Source: Bordetella parapertussis
GTDB taxonomy: Bacteria; Cyanobacteriota; Cyanobacteriia; PCC-6307; Cyanobiaceae
DNA length: 10,386 nucleotides
Direction of reading: 5' to 3'
Assembly (NCBI GenBank): GCA_943324725.2
Contig: CALPMR020000082.1
Coordinates: forward strand, 1-10,386
The notes beneath the pieces were generated by a model. It was not told where the DNA came from and did no database searches. It saw only the letters and a program-made list of their open reading frames with translations. A program made the position numbers and the translations under genes. Shown one piece after another: positions 1 through 5,699 of this stretch (its first letter is position 1; each line of letters opens with the position of its first letter).

Positions 1-28
1 AAAAAAAAGCCCCGCCGAAGGCAGGGCT
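1..28 (-). terminator. Rho-independent terminator, minus strand
   Basis: Read on the minus strand this is a GC-rich hairpin (AGCCCTGCC, loop TTC, GGCGGGGCT, with one internal mismatch) followed by eight T residues. That is a textbook intrinsic terminator for transcription coming from the right. It lies about 150 bases past the stop codon of the DUF3747 gene and most likely ends that transcript. There is no T-run on the plus-strand side, so it is not bidirectional. Confidence 0.85.
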
Positions 29-178
29 CAGGGTTGGAATGGTTCCGGGAGTCTGTCCTCGTTTCGACCCCAGAAGGTCATCCCTCACTCCTCACATCCA
101 GAACCTTACGGGACACATCGGAGGCTTGACAGGCAGAGGGGACCGGGATTTCAACTGGCACCCGATCCCTGGCGCCCT
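29..178. other. untranslated stretch between DUF3747 gene and its terminator
   Basis: No convincing gene is visible here. The plus-strand reading frame that starts at 39 runs into the antisense of the DUF3747 gene, has no ribosome binding site and gives a protein of no recognisable family. The stretch is probably the 3' untranslated region of the minus-strand gene. A short imperfect hairpin (GGGAT at 145-149 with ATCCC at 165-169) can be drawn. A small RNA processed from this region cannot be excluded from sequence alone. Confidence 0.5.
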
Positions 179-193
179 TCACTCTTTGAAGGG
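175..193. repeat. 7-bp hairpin spanning the DUF3747 stop codon
   Basis: CCCTTCA (175-181) and TGAAGGG (187-193) are perfect inverted copies separated by five bases. The minus-strand stop codon (179-181) lies in one arm. There is no T-run next to it, so it is not an intrinsic terminator on its own. It may simply stabilise the 3' end of the message. Confidence 0.45.
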
Positions 194-949
194 AATCACC
201 TGCAGCGCGATCGTGCGGCCCGGTTCCGGTGCCATCGACGTCAGCTCGCCGCTGCCAGGGGCATTGCTCCCCTGGCGCCAGTTGCGGCTGCGGACGCCGC
301 GACGGGCCAGCAGGGGCGACAGGGCGGCCTCCAGGGGCGTCGGCGGCGGCTGCAGCGTCGGGCCGGAAGCCTGGGCAATCAGTTGGGGCAGGCTGTTGCC
401 GTTGGCGAAATAGATGTGGCTGAGGGCCTGGTTGCCGAAGCTGCGCCGTTGCAGCTCCCAGCCCGGCTCCAGTTGCAGGGCTACAAAGGCGTCGCGATCG
501 CGGCGTCCCACCTCCGCCCGGCCCACCACCAGCTCGGTGGATTCACCCACCGAGCTGGCCTGCAGCAGCAGGGTGGGGCCCCGTTGCACCAGGCGCAGGC
601 GCCAGCTGCCGGCGAGGTCATCGCGATGGATGCGCAGCGAATAGCCGTTGCTGTCCAGGTAACGGCTGCAGATGCCCGTGAAGTCGAAGCGGTTGAGGCT
701 GGGATCGATCAGGCCATCCGGGCGCTGTTGCCAGCAGGCCGGCCGCCGCCGCAGTTGTTCCAGCACCAGCAGGTTCCAGTCGTCGCCGCCGACCGGTCGG
801 GCCAGGATCGCGAAGTTGGCGGCGTCCACGGGGCGGCCGTCGAACAGGCCTTCGGCGTGGGCCAGGGGGATGGAGCCTTGCGGCAGGGTCGCTGGCAGGG
901 CGGTGCAGGCGAGGGCCAGCCCCGTCAGGGCCAGGTAGGTTCGCTTCAT
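179..949 (-). CDS. secreted DUF3747 domain protein
   Basis: A 256-residue protein of unknown function belonging to the DUF3747 family, which I know mainly from cyanobacteria. The start is ATG at 949, preceded by GAGGA nine bases upstream (959-963). The frame stays open further, to 1024, but that would overlap the rnhA start. The N-terminus is a typical Sec signal peptide ([20 protein letters not shown], cleavage probably after AHA near residue 32); the cysteine does not sit in a proper lipobox. The mature part has the family hallmarks: a phenylalanine-aspartate-glycine start, ILARPVG, the [16 protein letters not shown] block, [19 protein letters not shown], a central W-R-L-R-L-V strand and the [20 protein letters not shown] block. 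Two cysteines (in PACW and GICSR) could form a disulfide. The last 60 residues are proline-rich and variable. It is transcribed alone, divergent from rnhA. Family assignment is from recall of motifs; the role, presumably periplasmic or cell-surface, is unknown. Confidence 0.85.
   Translation of the reverse strand: MKRTYLALTGLALACTALPATLPQGSIPLAHAEGLFDGRPVDAANFAILARPVGGDDWNLLVLEQLRRRPACWQQRPDGLIDPSLNRFDFTGICSRYLDSNGYSLRIHRDDLAGSWRLRLVQRGPTLLLQASSVGESTELVVGRAEVGRRDRDAFVALQLEPGWELQRRSFGNQALSHIYFANGNSLPQLIAQASGPTLQPPPTPLEAALSPLLARRGVRSRNWRQGSNAPGSGELTSMAPEPGRTIALQVIPFKE
494..501. repeat. HIP1 octamer
   Basis: Exact copy of GCGATCGC, the highly iterated palindrome of many cyanobacterial genomes. 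It lies inside the DUF3747 gene. It supports a cyanobacterial origin but has no known gene-specific role. Confidence 0.8.
529..558. repeat. perfect 12-bp inverted repeat inside the DUF3747 gene
   Basis: CCAGCTCGGTGG (529-540) and CCACCGAGCTGG (547-558) are perfect inverted copies with a six-base loop, giving a strong GC-rich hairpin in either strand's RNA. It falls within coding sequence (the [11 protein letters not shown] segment). No T-run follows on either strand, so it does not look like a terminator. The function, if any, is unknown. Confidence 0.6.
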
Positions 950-966
950 GCTCAGGCGTCCTCGGC

Positions 967-982
967 CCCGGCTCATGCCGGG
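967..982. repeat. 6-bp GC hairpin in the divergent control region
   Basis: CCCGGC (967-972) and GCCGGG (977-982) are perfect inverted copies around the tetraloop TCAT. On the minus strand the hairpin lies just upstream of the Shine-Dalgarno of the DUF3747 gene; on the plus strand it lies about 40 bases before rnhA. It could be an operator or a 5' untranslated hairpin. In DNA this rich in G+C a 6-bp match by chance is quite possible. Confidence 0.35.
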
Positions 983-994
983 TTTGGGAGACCC

Positions 995-1024
995 ATTTAA
1001 CCGAAGTTGACAAGAGGGGGCCAA
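995..1024 (-). promoter_or_regulatory. possible promoter of the DUF3747 gene
   Basis: On the minus strand TTGGCC (1024-1019) and TTAAAT (1000-995) are spaced by 18 bases and resemble sigma-70 -35 and -10 boxes with 4/6 and about 4/6 matches. They would place the start of transcription about 40 bases before the ATG at 949. This is the only AT-rich patch in the 74-base gap. The match is weak and unproven. Confidence 0.25.
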
Positions 1025-1878
1025 TGCTCGATCTGCCGCTGCGTGTTGTCGCTGCCGCCTGTGATGGTGCCTGCAGCGGCAACCCGGGGCCCGGAGGCTG
1101 GGGGGCCTTGCTGCGCTACGAGGATGGCTCCCGGCGGGAGCTCGGCGGAGCCGATGCCGCCACCACCAACAACCGCATGGAGCTGACGGCCGCCCTGGCC
1201 CTGCTGGAGATCCTGCGCGATTTGCCGCGCCACCCCGACCTGGTGATCCGCACCGACAGTCGCTATCTGATTGACGGGCTGCAGAAGTGGCTGGCCGGTT
1301 GGAAGCGCAAGGGCTGGCGCACCGCCTCGGGCGGGCAGGTGCTCAACCGTGACCTCTGGGAACAGCTCGATCGGGCTCGCCTGCCGGATCTCTCCCTTGT
1401 GCACGTGCGCGGCCACAGCGGCGATCCCGACAATGACCGCTGTGACGCCATTGCGGTGGCCTTTGCGCGGGGGCAGCGGCCGGCCCTGGCTCGGGAGGAT
1501 CAGTCGGCCGTTCCGGCCCGGTCGGCTCCGATCTTGAACGGCGCAACCCCGAAGTCCCCAACGGCCAAGGCCCGAGCCGTGCAGGCCGAGGTCCTGGAGA
1601 GTCCGGTTCAGCCGCCGCCAGCCCTGGAGCTGGCCTCCGGCGACCTGGCTCCTGAGGCCCTGGCCAGGCTGCTCAGTCGCCTGGAGCTGGCCGAGCGCCT
1701 GGCCTCGGGGGGCTTTGCGCTCAGCTTGGTGGAGCTGGCCCAGCTGGTGGAATTGCCCCTGCGCAGTCTTGAGGCCCGCCAACAGGCCTGGCCGTGGCGG
1801 GACTGGACGGTTGTGCCGATCGGCCAGGGGCGCTGGCGCCTGGAACGGGACGCGGGAGGATTGGAGTCGCGGTCGTGA
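1024..1878 (+). CDS. rnhA: ribonuclease HI with C-terminal extension
   Basis: RNase HI cleaves the RNA strand of RNA:DNA hybrids in the cytoplasm, removing R-loops and primers. The N-terminal 150 residues are a complete RNase H domain: [53 protein letters not shown] and [14 protein letters not shown]. The metal-binding and catalytic residues are all present: D14, E53, D78, H131 and D141. The E. coli enzyme has about 155 residues; this one has 284. The extra part is a variable alanine/proline-rich linker (about 155-200) and then a compact helical segment (about 205-275) that resembles a helix-turn-helix followed by a short strand pair with several tryptophans. The start ATG is preceded by AGAGGGGG a few bases upstream. 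Its stop overlaps the GTG start of pyrD, so the two are probably translationally coupled. Assignment of the catalytic domain is certain; the function of the extension is not known to me. Confidence 0.95.
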   Translation: MLDLPLRVVAAACDGACSGNPGPGGWGALLRYEDGSRRELGGADAATTNNRMELTAALALLEILRDLPRHPDLVIRTDSRYLIDGLQKWLAGWKRKGWRTASGGQVLNRDLWEQLDRARLPDLSLVHVRGHSGDPDNDRCDAIAVAFARGQRPALAREDQSAVPARSAPILNGATPKSPTAKARAVQAEVLESPVQPPPALELASGDLAPEALARLLSRLELAERLASGGFALSLVELAQLVELPLRSLEARQQAWPWRDWTVVPIGQGRWRLERDAGGLESRS

Positions 1879-3116
1879 GTCGGGTGGAGATGGATCAGGA
1901 CGACCCCACAGCTGCGGCGGACCCTTCCGGCCCAGCGGATTCTTTCGGCCAGCCGGAGTCCGGCGGCCGCACCGGCGCCCTGTACCGCCGTTTTGTCGAG
2001 CCTCTGCTGCGCCAGGACGAGGGCACCGATGCTGAGCAGCTCAGCCGGGCGACCCTCTCGACCCTGGCCCAGGTGTCCCCGCGCCGGCACTGGCCCCTGG
2101 TGCGCGGCACCCTCGAGGGTATGGCCAGCGAACTGCAGCGCCGGGATCCGCGCCTGCAGCAGACTCTGTTCGGCTGTCGTTTCGCCAATCCCCTGGGACT
2201 GGCGGCTGGCTTCGACAAGAACGGTGTGGCCGCCGGCATCTGGGATCGCTTCGGCTTCGGTTTCGCCGAGCTGGGCACGATCACCTGGCACGCCCAGCCC
2301 GGCAATCCCCGTCCCCGGCTGTTTCGCCTGGCGGCGGAACGGGCGGCCCTCAACCGCATGGGCTTCAACAACGAAGGGGCCCGGGCGGTGAAGCGGATCC
2401 TGGAGCAACAGGCCCTGCCGCCCCCGGGCCAGCGGCCGGCGGTGCTGGGGCTCAACTTCGGCAAGTCGCGGCTGGCTTCCCTGCAGCTCGCCCCCGACGA
2501 CTACGCCTCCTCGCTGGAACTGCTGGCCCCCCTGGCCGATTACGCCGTGGTCAATGTCAGCTCCCCCAACACCCCCGGCCTGCGGGATCTGCAGGAGGAG
2601 AGCCTGTTGCGGCGTCTGGTCGAGCGGCTGCGGCGCCTGCCGGCCTGCCCGCCGCTGCTGGTCAAGATCGCCCCCGACCTCGAAGACGACGCCATCGATA
2701 CGATCGCCCGCCTGGCCTATGAGGAGGGGCTGGCCGGCATCATCGCCGTCAACACCAGCCTGGATCGCCTCGGTCTCGCCGACCGCCGCCTCGCCGCCAC
2801 CGGTCGCCTCCTGGCCGAGGAGGCAGGAGGGCTCAGTGGCCGGCCCCTGCGGGCCAGGGCCCTGGAAGTGCTGCGCCGCCTGCGGGCCACCGCCGGCCCC
2901 GCCCTGCCGTTGATCGGGGTGGGCGGCATCGATTCGGCCCCGATCGCCTGGGAGCGGATCACGGCTGGAGCTTCTCTGGTGCAGATTTACACCGGCTGGA
3001 TCTATGAAGGGCCCGATCTGGTACCCAGAATCCTGGAAGGATTGATTCAGCAGCTGGATCGCCATGGCCTGCGCACGATTGCCGAAGCGGTCGGCACGGG
3101 GCTGCCGTGGCGCTGA
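1875..3116 (+). CDS. pyrD: dihydroorotate dehydrogenase (quinone), class 2
   Basis: Oxidises dihydroorotate to orotate in pyrimidine synthesis, using FMN and passing electrons to membrane quinone. I chose the GTG at 1875, which overlaps the rnhA stop as GTGA and has GGAG (1863-1866) eight bases upstream; this gives 413 residues. ATG at 1890 is the alternative, with poor Shine-Dalgarno spacing. After about 30 low-complexity residues comes the class 2 N-terminal helical segment (from [12 protein letters not shown], residue 34) that docks on the membrane. The FMN barrel follows: [91 protein letters not shown] and [16 protein letters not shown]. The second serine of VSSPNT (S230) matches the catalytic serine of E. 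coli PyrD (S175), which marks class 2 rather than the cysteine of class 1. The protein is longer than E. coli's 336 residues only at its N-terminus. Confidence 0.95.
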   Translation: MSRVEMDQDDPTAAADPSGPADSFGQPESGGRTGALYRRFVEPLLRQDEGTDAEQLSRATLSTLAQVSPRRHWPLVRGTLEGMASELQRRDPRLQQTLFGCRFANPLGLAAGFDKNGVAAGIWDRFGFGFAELGTITWHAQPGNPRPRLFRLAAERAALNRMGFNNEGARAVKRILEQQALPPPGQRPAVLGLNFGKSRLASLQLAPDDYASSLELLAPLADYAVVNVSSPNTPGLRDLQEESLLRRLVERLRRLPACPPLLVKIAPDLEDDAIDTIARLAYEEGLAGIIAVNTSLDRLGLADRRLAATGRLLAEEAGGLSGRPLRARALEVLRRLRATAGPALPLIGVGGIDSAPIAWERITAGASLVQIYTGWIYEGPDLVPRILEGLIQQLDRHGLRTIAEAVGTGLPWR

Positions 3117-3147
3117 AACCTCGGTAACTTTGATCTAACTGAGGTTT
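3116..3147 (+). promoter_or_regulatory. stem-loop masking the pilM ribosome binding site
   Basis: AAACCTC (3116-3122) and GAGGTTT (3141-3147) are perfect inverted copies. In RNA the stem extends inward with one G-U and two Watson-Crick pairs to 10 bp, leaving a 12-base loop. The left arm begins in the last base of the pyrD stop codon (3114-3116). The right arm contains GAGG (3141-3144), the only good Shine-Dalgarno for the pilM TTG start at 3153. Folded, it would block pilM initiation. No T-run follows, so it is not an intrinsic terminator. It might instead be a protein-binding palindrome in DNA. The structure is seen directly; the role is inferred. Confidence 0.55.
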
Positions 3148-3152
3148 GCTGT

Positions 3153-4058
3153 TTGGAGCTTTCCGGGCTGTTGGAGGATCTGCAGGATCGTCTGCGGCCG
3201 CTCAAGGCCCAGATGTTTCCGCAGCAGGTTCTGCTCGAATTGCAGGACACGGCCCTGTGCGGGCAGGTGCTCAAGGACGATGCCCCCCTGCCCGTCAGTC
3301 TGGAGGCCCCCTTGCCCGCCCTCACCTGCCGCGAGGGCATGCCGCTGGAGCGGGAGCCCCTGGGAGATCTGATCGGAGATCTGCTGGTCAACGAAAACCA
3401 GCAGGATGCCTATGTGCACGCCGTGTTGCCCTTTGAGGCGGCCCACTGGCGTGTGATCGTCTGGAGCGATGGGGAGATGCCGGCGGATCCGGAGGCGGAG
3501 TTGCGCCGGATCGATCCCGAGCTCAATCTTCCCTTCACCCTGGAGGAGGCCTACCTCGATGTGCAGGCGCTGCCCGGTTCACCGCCCCAGATGCTGCCCC
3601 AGATGCTGATGGTGGCGTCGCCGCGCAAGTTGGTGGATGGCTGGATCGAGGTGTTTTCCCTGGCCGGGGCCAAGCTCGATCGCCTGGCGCCGGCCCAGAG
3701 CTGCCTGCTGGCAGCGCTCGCCGAAGAGCTGGAGGCTGCCCCGCCCGATCGGCTGCTGGTGTTGCTGGTGCCCGAGGATTTCGAATGCAAACTGCTGTTC
3801 TTCCACCGCGGCCTGCCGGTGTTCGAGCGCTCCTTGCCGGTCGGGGGCGAAGATCTTATCGATCAACTCAAGCGTTGCCTGGTTTTTTACCATCGCCAGG
3901 CGCCTGAACTGCGCAGCCTGCGGCTGCTGATCACCGCCGAGATCTCCGGTCAGGAGCAGCTGGAGGAGGCCCTTGGGGTGCCGGCCCGGTTGCTCGATTT
4001 CCAGCCCTATGGTTCGTTGCTGCTGCAGGGGTTGGCGGCCCAGAGGGGTTTGGGTTGA
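3153..4058 (+). CDS. pilM: PilM-like type IV pilus assembly protein, degenerate ATPase fold
   Basis: PilM is the cytoplasmic actin-like protein that binds the PilN N-terminus and helps link the pilus motor to the periplasmic alignment complex. This 301-residue protein (usual length about 350) starts at TTG with GAGG eight bases upstream. It is recognised by position directly before pilN and by PilM-like segments: DAYVHAVLP (86-94), LPFTLEEAYLD (126-136), QMLMVASPRKLVDGWIEVFSLAGAKLD (a block around 150-176) and GLPVFERSLPVGGEDLIDQL (220-239). The usual nucleotide-binding motifs are not visible: the N-terminal GIDIGSS-type phosphate loop is replaced by VLLELQDTALCG, the second DxG loop by VLLVPEDFECK, and the LTGG adenosine motif by LITAEISG. 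It may therefore be a non-hydrolysing scaffold. The stop overlaps the pilN start by one base. The assignment rests on context plus weak motifs, so identity is likely but not certain. Confidence 0.8.
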   Translation: MELSGLLEDLQDRLRPLKAQMFPQQVLLELQDTALCGQVLKDDAPLPVSLEAPLPALTCREGMPLEREPLGDLIGDLLVNENQQDAYVHAVLPFEAAHWRVIVWSDGEMPADPEAELRRIDPELNLPFTLEEAYLDVQALPGSPPQMLPQMLMVASPRKLVDGWIEVFSLAGAKLDRLAPAQSCLLAALAEELEAAPPDRLLVLLVPEDFECKLLFFHRGLPVFERSLPVGGEDLIDQLKRCLVFYHRQAPELRSLRLLITAEISGQEQLEEALGVPARLLDFQPYGSLLLQGLAAQRGLG

Positions 4059-4855
4059 TGCGAACGCCGTTGCGCCTGCCTTCGTTCAGGGGATGGTGGT
4101 TGGCCGGCAAGGGATCGCCCCCTGACGGCTCGGCCCGCTCACCGATCCAGTCGGCGGGTTTCGCTCCTGGGCTCGATCTGCTGCGGGAACGCCGCCGCCA
4201 GATCGGCCAGGAGTCGATCACCGTGGCCCTGGCCGATCGCCGCCGTCTGCTGGTCCAGGGCACCGTGCTCGGGGCGATCGTCCTGGGCGTGATTCTGGGC
4301 GTGATTGGCCTGGTCTATCTGCGCCATCAGATGGTGCTGGGTCAGATGGGGCGGCTCAATGAGGTGGAGGCTGAGGCGGTCCAGTTGCGTCAGCAGTCGG
4401 GTGCACGCAAAGCCCGGCTCGCCCAGATCACCGCCATCAACAAACAGCTGGTGGTCGCCCTGACCAGCGTGCGCAGCAGCTCGGCCCTGATGAAGGAACT
4501 GCAGATTCGGCTGCCGGTGGGGATCCAGTTGTCCGCCGCGGACACGTCCAGCGGTTCGCTGGTGCTGCGGGGCCAGACCTTTGACCCCCAGGCTTTCGAG
4601 CGGATCAATGCCTTTCAGCTCGAACTGCAGAACTCGCCGCTGCTCGATCCCAATGCCATCAGCCTGACCAAGGTGGAGCGCAAGGCTCCTGATGCCAATC
4701 TGCCGCCCGGGGTGAGGCCGCCGGTGACCTTTGAGCTCACGGCTCCCTTCGCTCCGCTCGAAGCCAGCCAGCAACTTCAGATTCTGCGCCAGCTGGGCTC
4801 CGGGGGCCTGGCCAGACGACTGGAGCTGTTGCAGCGCGAGGGGCTGTTGCCATGA
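4058..4855 (+). CDS. pilN: type IV pilus inner-membrane alignment protein PilN
   Basis: PilN is a bitopic inner-membrane protein that binds PilM through its cytoplasmic N-terminus and dimerises with PilO in the periplasm. The start is ATG at 4058, overlapping the pilM stop as TGATG, with AGAGGGG nine bases upstream; 265 residues. The order of parts fits the family: cytoplasmic N-terminus, one membrane helix (about 66-88, IVLGVILGVIGLVYL), a coiled coil (about 92-135) and a periplasmic alpha/beta domain (about 136-230, including LPVGIQLSAADTSSGSLVL and the FDPQAFERINAFQLEL helix). The likely PilM-binding motif is GLDLLRERR (38-46), the counterpart of the short hydrophobic motif that usually lies at the very N-terminus. 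Here it follows about 37 extra residues. The C-terminus has an added helical tail (about 233-265). The stop overlaps the pilO start by four bases. Confidence 0.88.
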   Translation: MRTPLRLPSFRGWWLAGKGSPPDGSARSPIQSAGFAPGLDLLRERRRQIGQESITVALADRRRLLVQGTVLGAIVLGVILGVIGLVYLRHQMVLGQMGRLNEVEAEAVQLRQQSGARKARLAQITAINKQLVVALTSVRSSSALMKELQIRLPVGIQLSAADTSSGSLVLRGQTFDPQAFERINAFQLELQNSPLLDPNAISLTKVERKAPDANLPPGVRPPVTFELTAPFAPLEASQQLQILRQLGSGGLARRLELLQREGLLP

Positions 4856-5628
4856 CCAACCTTCAGGCCAATTCCACCCGGCTGTCCCCTCAGAAACTGC
4901 GGCTGTTGTGGTTTGGGCTGCCGGCTGCGGCCATCTCGCTGCTGGCGGCGCTGCTGGGGGTGGCGGTGCTGGTCCCGCTGTGGTCAGCCCTGCAGGCCGA
5001 CAGCAAGCGGCTGCAGGAACTCCAGGATCTACAGGATCAGGTGGTGTTGATGCGGCAGCAGATTGCCAGCCAGGACATGCTCGAAGAGCGCTCACTCGCC
5101 CAGAAGGACAAGCTCGTCGATCTGATCATCGGCAGCGGCGATGTTTCCACCTTCCTGGCGATGTTGGATCGGGAGGCAAAAGCCGCCGGGGTCCAGCTGG
5201 ATCTGTATCAGCCCCAGGCGCCCACCGCCCCCGCTTCGGCAGCACCGGCGGCACCGGCTGCGCCGGGCACCCCAGCCGCCAAGGAGGCCCAGCCCGATCC
5301 GATGGAAGCTGAGGGTCTGCAGCGCACCGGCATGCAGATTCTGGCCAAGGGCTCCTATCCCAGGCTGCTGAACTTGCTGGAACGCATTGAGGCCCTGACT
5401 GTGCTGGTGGAGCAAAGTGGTCTGAAGCTGGAGCTCAGGGATCCGGTCAGCAGCGATCCCAAATTGCCCGTCATCGTCCCGCCGGTGACGATGACGATCG
5501 GCTTCAGTCTTTACGGCCGTTCCGCTGCAAGTAGAAGCGAATCAGCTCAGGCGGCTGCAGCCGGTGGCGCCAGTGGGGGGTCTGCTGCTGCCGGTGCGCC
5601 GCCGCCGGCCAAACCGACCAGCCGCTGA
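4852..5628 (+). CDS. pilO: type IV pilus inner-membrane alignment protein PilO
   Basis: PilO pairs with PilN in the inner-membrane alignment complex of the type IV pilus. ATG at 4852 overlaps the pilN stop (ATGA); 258 residues. A short cytoplasmic N-terminus is followed by a membrane helix (about 22-45), a coiled coil (about 48-88) and the periplasmic domain: SGDVSTFLAMLDREAKAAGV (95-114) and KGSYPRLLNLLERIEALTVLV (166-186), which is the typical PilO ferredoxin-like helix, ending in the PPVTMTIGFSLYG strand (210-222). Two low-complexity insertions stand out: a proline/alanine linker inside the domain (122-147) and an alanine/glycine/proline-rich C-terminal tail (224-258). No separate pilP follows, as in other cyanobacterial pilMNOQ clusters. 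Confidence 0.88.
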   Translation: MTNLQANSTRLSPQKLRLLWFGLPAAAISLLAALLGVAVLVPLWSALQADSKRLQELQDLQDQVVLMRQQIASQDMLEERSLAQKDKLVDLIIGSGDVSTFLAMLDREAKAAGVQLDLYQPQAPTAPASAAPAAPAAPGTPAAKEAQPDPMEAEGLQRTGMQILAKGSYPRLLNLLERIEALTVLVEQSGLKLELRDPVSSDPKLPVIVPPVTMTIGFSLYGRSAASRSESAQAAAAGGASGGSAAAGAPPPAKPTSR

Positions 5629-5699
5629 ACTTCGAGACAAAGCTGTTTTATATCGCCAGAGCTCGATAGCATGCATCCGACCGGTCCGTAAAGAGAAGC
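5629..5699 (+). other. pilO-pilQ spacer
   Basis: This 71-base gap is the longest within the plus-strand run. It holds an AT-rich patch (TTTTATAT around 5646-5653) that could serve as a -10 box, but no acceptable -35 box is seen 16 to 18 bases upstream. It also holds the palindromes GAGCTC, GCATGC and GACCGGTC. pilQ could have its own promoter here or be read through from pilO; the sequence does not decide. Confidence 0.3.

Noticed and set aside
40..80. GTTTCGACCC resembling a tRNA T-arm
   Set aside because: The flanking bases do not pair into a T-stem and no acceptor, D or anticodon arms can be drawn on either strand.
39..413. Plus-strand open frame near the left edge
   Set aside because: No ribosome site, no recognisable family, and most of it overlaps the DUF3747 gene in antisense.
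383..1000. A 205-residue plus-strand open frame opposite the DUF3747 gene
   Set aside because: The minus strand encodes a clear family protein with a signal peptide and ribosome site; the plus frame has low-complexity Gln/Ala composition typical of a shadow.
1007..1012. TTGACA, a perfect -35 hexamer, just before rnhA
   Set aside because: A -10 box at the right distance would fall inside rnhA after its start codon, and none is seen there.
1608..3065. A 485-residue open frame on the minus strand opposite rnhA and pyrD
   Set aside because: It is antisense to two certain genes, is rich in Gln/Gly/Arg as expected for a shadow frame in GC-rich DNA, and shows no recognisable domain or ribosome site.
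3114..3147. UGA followed at once by a hairpin, as in bacterial selenocysteine insertion
   Set aside because: PyrD is already complete at this stop, the residue after it is in a spacer with no family match, and I know of no reason to expect selenocysteine machinery in this lineage.
3363..3388. Short direct repeats in pilM (GGAGATCTG twice) and similar ones at 3586-3612 and 4283-4304
   Set aside because: They reflect repeated amino-acid words (GDLIGDLL, QMLPQML, GVILGVIG) in ordinary coding sequence and are too short to be called elements.
5646..5654. TTTTATAT patch before pilQ as a promoter -10
   Set aside because: No -35 box with acceptable match and spacing is present, so it is only mentioned in the spacer entry.
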